Shown in pieces: positions 46,056-55,578 of a stretch of DNA of 64,000 nt. The stretch comes from Bacteroidota bacterium. Lineage in GTDB: Bacteria > Bacteroidota > Bacteroidia > B-17B0 > Aurantibacillaceae. The stretch's first letter is position 1. The number at the start of each line of letters is the position of its first letter. The DNA lies in assembly GCA_016702705.1 (NCBI GenBank), contig JADJDM010000002.1, forward strand, positions 434,001 to 498,000, given 5' to 3'. Both the position numbers and the translations under genes were made by a program. The notes below the pieces were generated by a model. It was given only the letters and a program-made list of their open reading frames with translations, was not told where the DNA came from and did not search any database.

Positions 46056-46977
46056 TTACTTCGTTAACACAATGTAAACCCCAAAATGGTCGCTGTAACC
46101 TCCAAGGTATTTACTTCCAGCATAAGTACGCAAAGGTTGCGCTAAGTATTTTGGATTTGTTTCTTGCACTTCAGGATAATTATTAATGTGAGCTGATTTA
46201 AAATAATAATTTCCCTTTTGTTTTTTAGCCATTGATTCGGTAATGATTATTTGATCAAACAAATTCCATTTTCCTTTATGACTTAATGTACCTTGTCCGC
46301 CAGCTAAAATGGTTTCCATTGGATTAAACATTGTTTTTTTATCACTCTTATTTGCATCTTCACTTGTTACTAAAGTGTTTTTAATACTTTCATCTGGTAA
46401 TCCTGTTTATTTTACTTTGCTCTTCACCGCCTCTTCTTGATGGCCAATGGCAAACTAAAATGTGAACTAATTCTCCATTTAATTTCCCGTTTACTAATAA
46501 TTGGTCACGTGTAGGTAGTGCTGAATCGCTTGGCAACTTAACAGTGTGAACAGAACTTGAAGAAAGTGTGAAGTATTTTGGGTTATATAAAAATGCTACA
46601 TCAATCCCACGTTTGTCGGGCGAATTGTATTGTACAATTTCATACTTGCGCGAATTAATTTTTGGCATTTTAACTAAATCTTCTAAAACAGATTTGTTTT
46701 CAATTTCGGCTAAGCCAATAATAGCTGCACCATCATTATTTTGTTCAATACCAATTTTTGAAATGATTGAGGAAATGTTGCCGAGTTTTTTTACATAACG
46801 TTCGCTATTCCAATTGCTTTTTGCCGTTGGCAACCACTCTTCATCGTCAATTGTTGGATCGTTAATCGTATCATACAAATTTTCAATGTTCCAAAAAGCA
46901 ATAATAGTATTGTTGTTTTTTTGCGCAAACGAAAAAATGCTTGCAGAAACAAATAGGTATAAAAATATGTTTTTCAT
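46056..46977 (-). pseudogene. Endonuclease/exonuclease/phosphatase family protein with internal deletion
   Basis: An exported protein (signal peptide ending IFSFAQ) of the EEP fold. The N-terminal part keeps AFWNIENLYD, GLAEIENKSVL and VCHWPSRRGGEEQSKINR. The C-terminal part, in another frame, keeps LFDQIIIT and GGYSDHFGVYIVL. What should lie between, about 30 residues including the catalytic GDFND block, is absent. The frames join near 46398-46408, where the sequence passes straight from KINR to a remnant reading LPDESIKNTL that normally follows GDFND. This is a real deletion or an assembly collapse, and the protein as written would be inactive. Confidence 0.75.
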
Positions 46978-47034
46978 AAAATTCTTTTGACTGTAAATTA
47001 AAACCAAATTCGTTAGGCAATTGTAATGCCAGTA

Positions 47035-47985
47035 TTATATTTTTTGCAAAGCTATTTTATCAATTGTTTCATTGTATTCTTTTACAATTTCATCAATAAT
47101 TTCTTTAGCAGTTTTTATTTCATCAATATTACCAGATACTTGTCCAATTTCCAATTCCCCTTCAACTAAATCTCCTTCAAACATTCCTTTTTTTGCGCGA
47201 GCTCTTCCTAAAATTTCGTTGAGTTCTTCTTTTGATGCACCTTTTGCCTCAGCCTCAATTACTTTATTACAAAATTCGTTTTTAATAAGCCTAACGGGGG
47301 TTAGTTGTTTAAGCGCTAAAACGGTATCACCCTCTTTTGCTTTTACCACACTATCTTTAAAATTTTGATGAGCCGATGATTCTTTAGAGGCAACAAATCT
47401 GCTTCCAATTTGTACTGCATCTGCTCCTAAGGCGAAACATGCTGCCATTGCAGATCCAGAACCAATTCCGCCAGCTGCTATAAGTGGAATGGCGATTGCT
47501 TTTTTAACCTGAGGTATTAAAACCAAGGTAGTGGTTTCTTCTCTGCCATTATGTCCACCCGCTTCAAATCCTTCTGCAACAATAGCATCAACACCAGCTT
47601 CTTGTGATTTAAGAGCAAATTTAACATTTGAAACCACATGTACTACTGTAATTCCTTTATCCTTAAGGTGTTGGGTCCATGTTTTTGGATTTCCTGCTGA
47701 TGAAAACACTATTTTAACGCCTTCTTCAACAATAATTTTCATGTGTTCTTCAATGTTCGGGTACAAAAGCGGAACATTTACAGCAAAAGGCTTATCGGTG
47801 GCCTTTTTACATTTCTGAATATGTTCTCTTAACACTTCTGGATACATAGAACCCGCACCAATTATACCTAATCCGCCTGCATTGCTTACTGCCGATGCTA
47901 ATTCCCATCCACTACACCAAATCATTCCAGCTTGAATAATGGGATATTTGATATTGAATAAGTTACAAATTTTATTTTGGTTCAT
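47035..47985 (-). CDS. Nitronate monooxygenase / FabK-like flavin oxidoreductase
   Basis: A 316-residue FMN-dependent TIM-barrel enzyme. Marks are YPIIQAGMIWCSGWELASAVSNAGGLGIIG at the N-terminus, FAVNVPLLYPN, VAEGFEAGGHNG (with the catalytic-type His), IAAGGIGSGSAM and GADAVQIGSRFVAS for phosphate binding. Members oxidise nitronates or, as FabK, reduce enoyl-ACP. The sequence alone does not decide between these. It stands alone on the minus strand, divergent from the PorG-like gene. Confidence 0.88.
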   Translation of the reverse strand: MNQNKICNLFNIKYPIIQAGMIWCSGWELASAVSNAGGLGIIGAGSMYPEVLREHIQKCKKATDKPFAVNVPLLYPNIEEHMKIIVEEGVKIVFSSAGNPKTWTQHLKDKGITVVHVVSNVKFALKSQEAGVDAIVAEGFEAGGHNGREETTTLVLIPQVKKAIAIPLIAAGGIGSGSAMAACFALGADAVQIGSRFVASKESSAHQNFKDSVVKAKEGDTVLALKQLTPVRLIKNEFCNKVIEAEAKGASKEELNEILGRARAKKGMFEGDLVEGELEIGQVSGNIDEIKTAKEIIDEIVKEYNETIDKIALQKI

Positions 47986-48012
47986 AAATGTAAAATATGT
48001 TTGAAAATAGTA

Positions 48013-48043
48013 TTTGCACGAATGTATTAATTTTTTATATTTG
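48013..48043 (+). promoter_or_regulatory. Complete Bacteroidota promoter (-33 TTTG, -7 TATATTTG)
   Basis: TTTG at 48013-48016, a 19-base spacer and TATATTTG at 48036-48043 match the known TTTG-N19-TAnnTTTG promoter exactly. It drives the PorG-like gene, whose ATG lies 29 bases after the -7 element. Confidence 0.75.
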
Positions 48044-48072
48044 TATGTTATATTTCACGAAAATTATAGTTG

Positions 48073-49008
48073 ATGAAACTTATTAGATTATATTCTTTTT
48101 TACTTTTTTTAATGACATTTGCAATGTCATCATTTGCTCAATATAGATTTGAGTATGGTGGATCTGCTGGTATAGCAAATTACCTAGGGGATATTGGAGG
48201 TAAAGAAAAAACAAGAAGAGATTTTATTGCAGATATGAAGTTGGCAAAAACTAGACAGGCTGCTTCAGGTTTTTTGCGTTACAAATTTCACCCTAATTTT
48301 TATGCTAAGGCAGAGTTAATGTATTTGAGAATATCTGGTGATGATAAGCTATCTACCAACCCAGGCAGAAACGCTCGTAATCTTAGTTTTGTAAATGATA
48401 TGTTTGACCTTAATCTTCAAGGTCAGTTTTGTTTTTACGAAAATACGGACATGGGGTCTGATTACCGTTTTAAACTTGCTTTTAGAAGTTATGTTGGCGT
48501 TGGAGTTGGTGGCTTTTACAGCAATCCTAAAGCTAGTTACGAAGGCTCAATGGTTAAACTTAGACCTCTTGAAACGGAAGGTGTAGCTTACAAAGCAATT
48601 GGATTATCTATTCCTGCAACCATTGGTTTCCATTTTACATACCGTAAAAAACATCGTTTTGGATGGGAACTTAATTGGAGAACAACTTTTACAGATTACT
48701 TAGACGATATTTCTCAAGGTTGGGGCGATCCTTCAAAAATGACTGATTTAGGAGCTGCTTTGTCTGATAGAACTGGTGAGTTAGACCCAGCTTTATTTGA
48801 AGATAGTTTTTTAAACAACTTTGGTTTTAAACCTGAAAATACATTAAACAAAAGAGGCGACCCTACTCACAATGATTCGTACTTAACAATGAATTTTTCT
48901 TACAGTTATATTATTCGCGGAAAAAGTAGTTTCTACAGATCTCGTTACGGCTCATTCTTCAAGAAAAAAGGAAGAAGCAAGATGCGTAAAATTAGAGCAA
49001 AATTCTAA
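48073..49008 (+). CDS. PorG-like outer-membrane protein (DUF6089 type)
   Basis: A 311-residue barrel protein with a signal peptide ending MSSFAQ. An in-frame TTG one codon earlier is less likely than the ATG at 48073. The first mature strand YEYGGS/EYGGSAGIANYLGDIGG is the hallmark of PorG/DUF6089 proteins of the type IX secretion core. Eight or so strands follow, with a YLDDISQGW loop and a very basic C-terminus (FFKKKGRSKMRKIRAKF). PorG anchors the PorKN ring in the outer membrane. This may be a paralogue, since porKLMN are not nearby. It has its own strong promoter and terminator. Confidence 0.75.
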   Translation: MKLIRLYSFLLFLMTFAMSSFAQYRFEYGGSAGIANYLGDIGGKEKTRRDFIADMKLAKTRQAASGFLRYKFHPNFYAKAELMYLRISGDDKLSTNPGRNARNLSFVNDMFDLNLQGQFCFYENTDMGSDYRFKLAFRSYVGVGVGGFYSNPKASYEGSMVKLRPLETEGVAYKAIGLSIPATIGFHFTYRKKHRFGWELNWRTTFTDYLDDISQGWGDPSKMTDLGAALSDRTGELDPALFEDSFLNNFGFKPENTLNKRGDPTHNDSYLTMNFSYSYIIRGKSSFYRSRYGSFFKKKGRSKMRKIRAKF

Positions 49009-49014
49009 AAATTT

Positions 49015-49043
49015 AAACCCGAAGCTAAGCTTCGGGTTTTTTT
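49015..49043 (+). terminator. Rho-independent terminator
   Basis: The 11-base stem AAACCCGAAGC (49015-49025) and GCTTCGGGTTT (49029-49039), with a TAA loop, is followed by a T tract to 49043. It lies seven bases after the PorG-like stop codon. Confidence 0.9.
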
Positions 49044-49116
49044 ATGGCTTTTAAATTTCAGTCAACTTGTCTCTAAATTTTTTGTTGCATGCAATTTGAC
49101 TACCTTCATTTTATAA

Positions 49117-49953
49117 ATGAAAAAAGATAACCACAGTTTTATAGGTGCAAGTTTGTTCCCATTGTTATTTCTACTTCTTACGTGGATTATATTTTTTTAT
49201 GATGCGCGTTATAATTTAAATTTATATAAGCTTGGTTTGTTACCGCGCGATTTAGTAGGTTTAACGGGTGTTTTTTTTACTCCTATTTTACATGGTGATA
49301 TTCAACACATACTTTCAAATACATTTCCAATATTAATTTTAGGTACATTTTTGTTTTATTATTACAAAGAGGTTGCCTTTAAAGTGTTTTTCATCATTTA
49401 TTTTTTATCTGGTATTTTGGTTTGGATATTTGGAAATTTAGATGCAGTTAATAGCGCAAGAGCAGCATACCACATCGGGGCAAGTGGATTGGTTTATGGA
49501 TTAGCAAGTTTTCTGTTTTTATCAGGGATATTTAAAAAACACAAAGCATTATTTGGTGTTTCATTGCTAGTAACATTTTTGTATGGAACTATTATTTGGG
49601 GTATGTTTCCGTTTGAATGGAGGAAAGCAATGCATATAGTGTTGGATAAAGAAAATATATCATGGGAAGGACATTTGTTTGGTTTTTTAACTGGACTTGG
49701 TTTAGCAATTTATTATCGCAAAAAGGGAATTCAAGAACCAAAATACTCATGGGAAATTACAAATGATGTTGAAGTAGATGAGTCAAATCCATATTGGATG
49801 GTGGATGAATCGGGAAATCCAATTTCATCAACCACACCTGTTCCGAATGAAACTGATGAATCGGTTTTAAATAATAATTCTGATAATCCTTATACTGTAA
49901 ATTATACTTTTGTACCTAAACCAAAACAAGATGGATCAGATAAGGTGGGTTAA
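49117..49953 (+). CDS. Rhomboid family intramembrane serine protease
   Basis: A 278-residue polytopic protease with about six helices in the first 200 residues. The catalytic Ser is in YHIGASGLVYG (S123) and the His in WEGHLFGF (H186). H64 and N68 in HGDIQHILSN form the oxyanion region. The last 75 residues are a polar cytoplasmic tail rich in Asp/Asn/Pro. Rhomboids cleave membrane protein helices; the substrate is unknown. The last 23 bases overlap the Rieske gene. Confidence 0.93.
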   Translation: MKKDNHSFIGASLFPLLFLLLTWIIFFYDARYNLNLYKLGLLPRDLVGLTGVFFTPILHGDIQHILSNTFPILILGTFLFYYYKEVAFKVFFIIYFLSGILVWIFGNLDAVNSARAAYHIGASGLVYGLASFLFLSGIFKKHKALFGVSLLVTFLYGTIIWGMFPFEWRKAMHIVLDKENISWEGHLFGFLTGLGLAIYYRKKGIQEPKYSWEITNDVEVDESNPYWMVDESGNPISSTTPVPNETDESVLNNNSDNPYTVNYTFVPKPKQDGSDKVG

Positions 49954-50287
49954 GGTATTTGAGTCGCAAATAGCACTTGAAAATTTCGTCCCTCATTTGC
50001 GAACGAATACTATTATGTTTGATGGAAGGAAAGTATTAATAGCGCGAACAAGTAAAGGTTTTTTTGCGATGCAAGATAAATGCCCGCATAATGGAGCATC
50101 TTTAAGTATGGGAAAATGCATAGATGAACATACTAGTATTGTTTGCCCTTTGCATCGTTATCATTTTAGTTTAGAAACAGGCAGAGGTTTAAGTGGAGTT
50201 GCCGATGCTGGTAGAACCTATCCAATTAAAATTACGGAAGAAGGTGTGTTTTTGGGAATTAAGGAATTTAGTTGGAAGTTTTGGTAA
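49931..50287 (+). CDS. Rieske [2Fe-2S] ferredoxin-like protein
   Basis: A 118-residue small Rieske protein. The cluster motifs are CPHNG (C51, H53) and CPLHRYHF (C72, H75). The segment FDGRKVLIARTSKGFFAMQDK precedes them, as in NirD/BphF-type soluble ferredoxins. The start at 49931 gives MDQIRWVKVF, and a longer frame to 49910 is possible. It lies inside the end of the rhomboid gene and is therefore co-translated. It may supply electrons to an oxygenase elsewhere. Its 3' end meets the polysaccharide operon almost without a gap. Confidence 0.88.
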   Translation: MDQIRWVKVFESQIALENFVPHLRTNTIMFDGRKVLIARTSKGFFAMQDKCPHNGASLSMGKCIDEHTSIVCPLHRYHFSLETGRGLSGVADAGRTYPIKITEEGVFLGIKEFSWKFW

Positions 50288-50288
50288 A

Positions 50289-51911
50289 TTAAAAATCCCT
50301 ATAATTATTATACAAATTAGTTTTTATCCCAGCATAAATAAAAGGCGTTTGTTTGTCAAAACCTCTTTCGTTTTGATAGATGCGTTGGATTAGTCCAGCC
50401 TCTATTCTTAAATTCCAATCGGCAATTAAATAATAACTATATTTTAGTTCGGCTTGCATAAAAGTTGTATTAACACCTTGCCCTGTATAATGTCCATATT
50501 CTTTTGGGCGAGTAGTATAACTTAAAAATATATTTTGCCCAACATTAGAATTAGTTAAAGAATCTCTTCCCATTTCGGCATAAATAAATTTACCTTCTAA
50601 GCGATAGCGATAATGTTTGTAAGATACAATTCCAATTGCTTCTTTAAAATTAGCTCCAAAAGGATGCGCCAAGGATTGATTAAAGTGCGTGTAGCTTTGG
50701 TCAGGGCTTCCGTGAGAGTAGGTGTAAGGCCTTACTAAATTGTATTCAGCTTGTAGGGTGAGTTTTTTTATAGTAAAGGCATTAATATATTTTGCTCCAA
50801 TCTGAAATCCTTGTTTGTTTGCCCACCAACCATTTTTGGCTCTTATTTCTTTTAAATAAAATTCATCTAATACAACTTGTCCGTATAATTTTACGCTTTT
50901 TGCAATGGTAGCTTTAAAGTTAAATCCAAGCATGGAGTTGTCGCTAGAGCCAAGTGAGGACTCCACAGGGCGATAAAAAATAACTGGATTTAAATAGTTA
51001 GGGTCAAATCCTCTGCTTATAGTAGTATCTGTTCCTTGAAAAATTACATTTTCGAAAATAGAGAAGTTTAAATTTTTGGTGGCATTCCAACTTAAGTAAT
51101 GAAAAGTTCCATATTTATTTTTGAAATCTTTTTTCATCCCATTTGCATCTTGGATATTATTAAACCAAGAATACCAAACACTATATTGTAGTTTCCATAC
51201 ATTAAAGGAAGTTTTAAAATATGGATAGTTATTAGCAACATCACTCAATAATAAGGAACGATATCCATCACCAACAAAATGTTTGTCTTTTCCAACTTGT
51301 AAATTAATAAAGTTACGTGGGGAATAAGAAATATACCCCGAAAAATTTTGATAGCTGTATTTTCTACCTGCGTTTATTGTATCATTTGGGTTTGTAGCAT
51401 AAGCAATTCCCATTCCAGGTACAATACCATATTCTTGTATTGTTGTATCATTAAAATTGGGAGCGGTGATATAACCACCAATATAAGTTGCAGTAGCAGT
51501 AAATTTTTTATTCCCTTCTAGTTTTAAATATAATCCTCCAGAGGAAGAGTTAGTCCATTTATTGGTAAGCAAATCTTTTCCTTGTTCTACATTCAGTTGT
51601 GGGAGAATTTGAAAGTTTATTTTGTTTTTTGATTTAGAAGAATCTGATGTATGTATCGTCATTAAATAATTATGAATACCTACGTGTTTGTAGTTTATCT
51701 TATCGTCATTTAATTTATTTAATGTTACATAATTAAACGGTTTTAATGAGGAGTGAAATTGTTTATCAGGATGTTGAATAAAATATTCATCTATAGGATT
51801 AGAAATATCATTACTCAAAAACGAATTTTGAGAAACGGCATTTGGCGTCATTTGAGCTTTAACAGCAAAATGGAAGCAAACAAAAATCAATATAAGATTT
51901 ATAATTCTCAT
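50289..51911 (-). CDS. RemB/Wzi-like outer-membrane protein, paralogue 1
   Basis: A 540-residue barrel with a signal peptide ending FAVKAQ. Its diagnostic segment GDGYRSLLLSDVANNYPYFK is followed by YLSWNATKNLNFSIFENVIF and YLNPVIFYRPVE, then QAEYNLVRPYTYSH. These match the capsule-assembly Wzi/gliding-motility RemB type of Bacteroidota. A paralogue with the same segments in the same order lies at 53029-54600, and the two flank the lipid-linked sugar transferase. Its ATG overlaps the end of the transferase gene by four bases. A role in surface polysaccharide attachment or gliding is inferred. Confidence 0.75.
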   Translation of the reverse strand: MRIINLILIFVCFHFAVKAQMTPNAVSQNSFLSNDISNPIDEYFIQHPDKQFHSSLKPFNYVTLNKLNDDKINYKHVGIHNYLMTIHTSDSSKSKNKINFQILPQLNVEQGKDLLTNKWTNSSSGGLYLKLEGNKKFTATATYIGGYITAPNFNDTTIQEYGIVPGMGIAYATNPNDTINAGRKYSYQNFSGYISYSPRNFINLQVGKDKHFVGDGYRSLLLSDVANNYPYFKTSFNVWKLQYSVWYSWFNNIQDANGMKKDFKNKYGTFHYLSWNATKNLNFSIFENVIFQGTDTTISRGFDPNYLNPVIFYRPVESSLGSSDNSMLGFNFKATIAKSVKLYGQVVLDEFYLKEIRAKNGWWANKQGFQIGAKYINAFTIKKLTLQAEYNLVRPYTYSHGSPDQSYTHFNQSLAHPFGANFKEAIGIVSYKHYRYRLEGKFIYAEMGRDSLTNSNVGQNIFLSYTTRPKEYGHYTGQGVNTTFMQAELKYSYYLIADWNLRIEAGLIQRIYQNERGFDKQTPFIYAGIKTNLYNNYRDF

Positions 51912-53026
51912 TCTTTAAATTCGATTTCTGTTTGTTTAGAAGGGTTTCTTTTTCGGTAAGTTACTTGTAATACGGTAACGGTTAATCCAGTAAATAAAGC
52001 AACAACTCCCATTGCAATGTTTGCTTCTAAATAGTAAGATAAAAGAGATAAACCAATGGTTAAAATACTAAATGAATAAACCCAAATAACAGTTTTTACA
52101 TGATTTAAATTACAATCGATAAGTTTGTGATGTAGGTGATTTCTATCAGCAGAAAAGGGGGAAGTTCCTTTTGCGGCTCTAATAAGAAAAACACGTAAGG
52201 TATCAGTTAAAGGGTACATAAGTGTAGCAACCACAAATACAGGTTTCGAAATAAATAACAATTCATTATGTAATTTCTCTGCAGGATATTCCAATACTTT
52301 AATACTAAGTATGCAAATGATTAAACCTATGGTAAGCGAACCCGAATCGCCCATGAAAATTTTGGCGGGAGAAAAATTAAATACTAAAAATCCAAGAAGC
52401 GCTCCGGCAAGCGCAACGGATAAGGAAGCATAAACATAATCGTCAGCCATAAAAAACCAAGTGCCATAAGAGCAAGCAGCAATAAATCCAATTCCTCCAG
52501 CTAAACCATCAACACCATCAATTAAATTAAAAGCGTTTACCACCACTATATAAGTAAATAAGGATAAAAATACACTTCCCCAATAAGGTAATTCTTGTAC
52601 ACCTAAAATGCCATACAATCCAGTTATTCGTATGTTACCAATTAAAACTAAAATTAAACCAACAAGTACATGAGCTACTAATTTTTTAATTGGTGCAGTA
52701 CCAATAATGTCATCTTTAATTCCAACAAAAAACAAAACAAGTGAAGTAGCAACAATTAATTTAAACTCGGTCATGTATTGGTTAATTGCTAAAAAATCTT
52801 CCATGTCTTTAAAAAAGCCATAATCAATTTTATACCAAAGGGAGAATGAAAAAATAGTTGCAGCAAAAATGATGATGCCACCAATTGTTGGAACAATTCG
52901 TTTATGAATTTTTCTTCCGCCTGGCTCGTCAAATAGCCGCTTTAAGATAGCTACCTTAATTAATGGTGGTGTAGCATAAAGCACCACAAAAAACGCTGTA
53001 ATAAAAACTAAAATAAGTGTTGCCAT
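51908..53026 (-). CDS. MraY/WecA-like undecaprenyl-phosphate sugar-1-phosphate transferase
   Basis: A 372-residue integral membrane enzyme that links a sugar phosphate, usually GlcNAc-1-P, to undecaprenyl phosphate to begin polysaccharide assembly. About ten helices are evident. Family loops are KRIVPTIGG near 40-50, FFVGIKDDIIG, the catalytic NAFNLIDGVDGLAGG, FMGDSGSLTIG and the HLHHKL motif of WecA-type members. MraY itself is excluded by the HLHHKL and the operon context. It overlaps paralogue 1 and is two bases from paralogue 2. Confidence 0.92.
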   Translation of the reverse strand: MATLILVFITAFFVVLYATPPLIKVAILKRLFDEPGGRKIHKRIVPTIGGIIIFAATIFSFSLWYKIDYGFFKDMEDFLAINQYMTEFKLIVATSLVLFFVGIKDDIIGTAPIKKLVAHVLVGLILVLIGNIRITGLYGILGVQELPYWGSVFLSLFTYIVVVNAFNLIDGVDGLAGGIGFIAACSYGTWFFMADDYVYASLSVALAGALLGFLVFNFSPAKIFMGDSGSLTIGLIICILSIKVLEYPAEKLHNELLFISKPVFVVATLMYPLTDTLRVFLIRAAKGTSPFSADRNHLHHKLIDCNLNHVKTVIWVYSFSILTIGLSLLSYYLEANIAMGVVALFTGLTVTVLQVTYRKRNPSKQTEIEFKE

Positions 53027-53028
53027 AA

Positions 53029-54600
53029 TTAAAAGTCGTAGTATGAGTTAAATAATGATGTTGCAAAACTTAGGTAAATCCATTGTGTTCTGTTAGGGTT
53101 ACCTGCAAGTGTATTCGTTTTTTTGTGAACGTCTTTTAAAACACATCCCGCCGAAACATTCATGTTTGTTTTTGGTTGCAGAATGAAAGAGAACTTGCCT
53201 TCAGCAAAAGTTGAACTATTCTCAAAATTATCTTTTGGAAATACTATGGCTTTAGCAGTTATTAAAAAACGTTTGTATTTATAAGCTGCCATTCCAATTA
53301 TTTCTTTTCCATCAGCTAAGGTCGTTCGGTAAGCAAGATTTTGACTGTAGTGGGTATATAAATTTGGTGTTCCACTTAAGTTTGTGTTTTGGTGAAGTTT
53401 TCCTCCATAAACATTATACTCTGCTTGTAAAAACAAATTCTTTAAAGTAAAAGCATTAAATAATTTCAAGCCTATTTGCAGTCCAAAACTTCTATTTCTT
53501 TTATTAGTGTCAAGTTTGCCATCGCTTGCTAATTGACAATAAAGTTGGGTGTTTTTTGTGATTTTTAAATTACTTTCAATTCCAGCATTAATTTCGGGAG
53601 TAGAGTTAAAGCCATAGGTTGCTAGGTTCGAAAAAATAATAGGATTAAAATAGTTAGGCGAAACATCAAGTTTGTTTTTTTCATCTCCAGGTTTCCAAAC
53701 AATTCCTTGAAATAAAGCGAAGGAAAAATACTTTGATGGCTGATAGCTTAAGTACTGATATGAAAAAGGTTTCTTTTGTATTAAAGCCTCTGTTCCAGGA
53801 GGACGATTAGTAATATTATCCACTGTTGGTTTTAAATTCATCAACACTGCATAGGTTGCAGTATATTTTAACTTCAGTTTATGCGAAGTAATATCTACTC
53901 TTGCGTAAGGATAGTTAAAGGCTTGGTCGCTTAATAAAAAGGAACGATAACCATTACCAATCTTTTGTTTCCCATGTCCCAAATATAATTCTACGTTTTT
54001 AGATGCTTGCCACCATACTACACCTGATGACATAGCATAATCATATCCTTTTTTCTTAAAGGTTTTCCATCTACCTTGTCCCAAAACATCTAAAGAAGAA
54101 TTTACCTGAGTGCTAATGTATAACGGAAACACGGATTGGTTTTCGATAAAAGCAGTTTCGATTTTAAAGCGTTTGTTTATTTGTAAATTGGCAATCACTC
54201 CGCGTGTGTTGGTATAAGTTGCTCTTATTTCGTTAATAGAACGCGCAACACCACCATTTAAATTTAGAATGGGGTCAATTGTTAGTTTAAAATCATTTAT
54301 CTCACCTGCCAAAGTATCTCTTTTGTTTAATGTGATAAAATTATCTTGTAAAAATTTTCTTTCAATCCAATTTCTATCACTCTCGTAATAGTTAATCGAA
54401 TCATACGATAAGGAATTTTCATTTACAACGGGGAATATTGACGTGTGATAAAAGGTATCTTTTGAAAAAGTAGTATAGTTTTTTTGGTTTTTGTATTGCT
54501 CAAAAAAATAGTCTTGCGGAAATAAAATGGATTGAGAAAGAGCTTGATTAGTATAAATCAGGCAAGTAGTAAAAATTAATATGCTGATTTTTTTTAGCAC
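53029..54600 (-). CDS. RemB/Wzi-like outer-membrane protein, paralogue 2
   Basis: A 523-residue barrel with signal peptide ending NQALSQ. The core GNGYRSFLLSDQAFNYPYAR, YLSYQPSKYFSFALFQGIVW, YFNPIIFSNLATYG and QAEYNVYGGKLHQ parallels paralogue 1 segment by segment, although overall identity looks low, so the duplication is old. Both end in F-Y-x-Y-F strands (SLFNSYYDF). It starts three bases after fcl ends and is co-transcribed with it. Confidence 0.75.
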   Translation of the reverse strand: MLKKISILIFTTCLIYTNQALSQSILFPQDYFFEQYKNQKNYTTFSKDTFYHTSIFPVVNENSLSYDSINYYESDRNWIERKFLQDNFITLNKRDTLAGEINDFKLTIDPILNLNGGVARSINEIRATYTNTRGVIANLQINKRFKIETAFIENQSVFPLYISTQVNSSLDVLGQGRWKTFKKKGYDYAMSSGVVWWQASKNVELYLGHGKQKIGNGYRSFLLSDQAFNYPYARVDITSHKLKLKYTATYAVLMNLKPTVDNITNRPPGTEALIQKKPFSYQYLSYQPSKYFSFALFQGIVWKPGDEKNKLDVSPNYFNPIIFSNLATYGFNSTPEINAGIESNLKITKNTQLYCQLASDGKLDTNKRNRSFGLQIGLKLFNAFTLKNLFLQAEYNVYGGKLHQNTNLSGTPNLYTHYSQNLAYRTTLADGKEIIGMAAYKYKRFLITAKAIVFPKDNFENSSTFAEGKFSFILQPKTNMNVSAGCVLKDVHKKTNTLAGNPNRTQWIYLSFATSLFNSYYDF

Positions 54601-54602
54601 AA

Positions 54603-55544
54603 TTAATAAACTTTTTCTCCGTGTTTTAGTTTAAACTCTTCGTAAACTAATTTTATTCCTTCTTCAAGTTCAATTTTATGTTTCCAGCCAAGGCTATGTA
54701 AATAAGAAACATCCATTAGTTTTCGAGGAGTGCCATCAGGTTTGCTTGTATCAAAAACTAATTCACCTTCATAGCCTGCAATTTTTTTCACAAGGAGTGC
54801 TAAGTCTTTAATACTTATGTCGACGCCAGTTCCAATGTTTACAAATTTCTCATCATTATAGTTTTGCATTAAATAAACGCAGGCATCGGCCATATCGTTT
54901 GCATGCATAAACTCACGCATAGGGGTTCCTGTTCCCCAAATAGTAACGTTAGCTGAATTAGCTTCTTTTGCATCGTGAATTTTTCTAATTAATGCAGGAA
55001 GTACATGAGAGTTATTTAAATCATAATTATCGTTTTGTCCGTACAAATTGGTTGGCATAACAGAAATAAAATTACAACCATATTGCCTATGATAGGACTC
55101 ACACATTTTTATACCTGCAATTTTTGCAATTGCGTATGGTTCATTAGTCTGTTCTAATTCTCCAGTAAGTAAATATTCTTCCTTTAAAGGTTGTTTTGCA
55201 AATTTTGGGTAAATGCAAGATGAACCAAGGAACATTAATTTTTTTACATTTGTTTTGTATGCTGCATGAATAATGTTGTTTTGCACCATTAAGTTTTCAT
55301 AAATGAAATCGGCTCTTAATGTATTATTTGCTTGGATACCTCCAACTTTAGCCGCAGCTAAAAAAACGTATTCGGGTTTTTCAGAATTAAAAAACGCTTC
55401 AGTATCTGCTTGATTTCTTAAGTCTAATTCTTTGGAGGTACGAGTAACGATGTTGGTAAATTCTCTCTCAACAAGGTTTCGTTGTATGGCACTACCAACC
55501 ATTCCTCTATGACCAGCAATATATATCTTTGAATTAATATCCAT
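54603..55544 (-). CDS. fcl: GDP-L-fucose synthase
   Basis: A 313-residue NADPH-dependent epimerase/reductase making GDP-L-fucose from GDP-4-keto-6-deoxymannose. The short-chain reductase start is IAGHRGMVGSAIQR, followed by FLGSSCIYP, the Y-x-x-x-K pair in YAIAKIAGIKM, and NLYGQNDNYDLNNSHVLPALI. WKHKIELEEGI is the usual family end. It works directly after Gmd, whose gene lies 34 bases upstream in the same operon. Confidence 0.95.
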   Translation of the reverse strand: MDINSKIYIAGHRGMVGSAIQRNLVEREFTNIVTRTSKELDLRNQADTEAFFNSEKPEYVFLAAAKVGGIQANNTLRADFIYENLMVQNNIIHAAYKTNVKKLMFLGSSCIYPKFAKQPLKEEYLLTGELEQTNEPYAIAKIAGIKMCESYHRQYGCNFISVMPTNLYGQNDNYDLNNSHVLPALIRKIHDAKEANSANVTIWGTGTPMREFMHANDMADACVYLMQNYNDEKFVNIGTGVDISIKDLALLVKKIAGYEGELVFDTSKPDGTPRKLMDVSYLHSLGWKHKIELEEGIKLVYEEFKLKHGEKVY

Positions 55545-55578
55545 TTGTTGCTTACAGTTTTAAACTATTGATTAATAA

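Noticed and set aside
47035..47985. Firm assignment as FabK enoyl-ACP reductase
   Set aside because: Nitronate monooxygenase and FabK share the same visible motifs, and there is no fatty-acid gene next to it.
51908..53026. MraY (peptidoglycan) identity
   Set aside because: The HLHHKL loop and the polysaccharide operon context fit the WecA/TagO side of the family, and there are no mur genes nearby.
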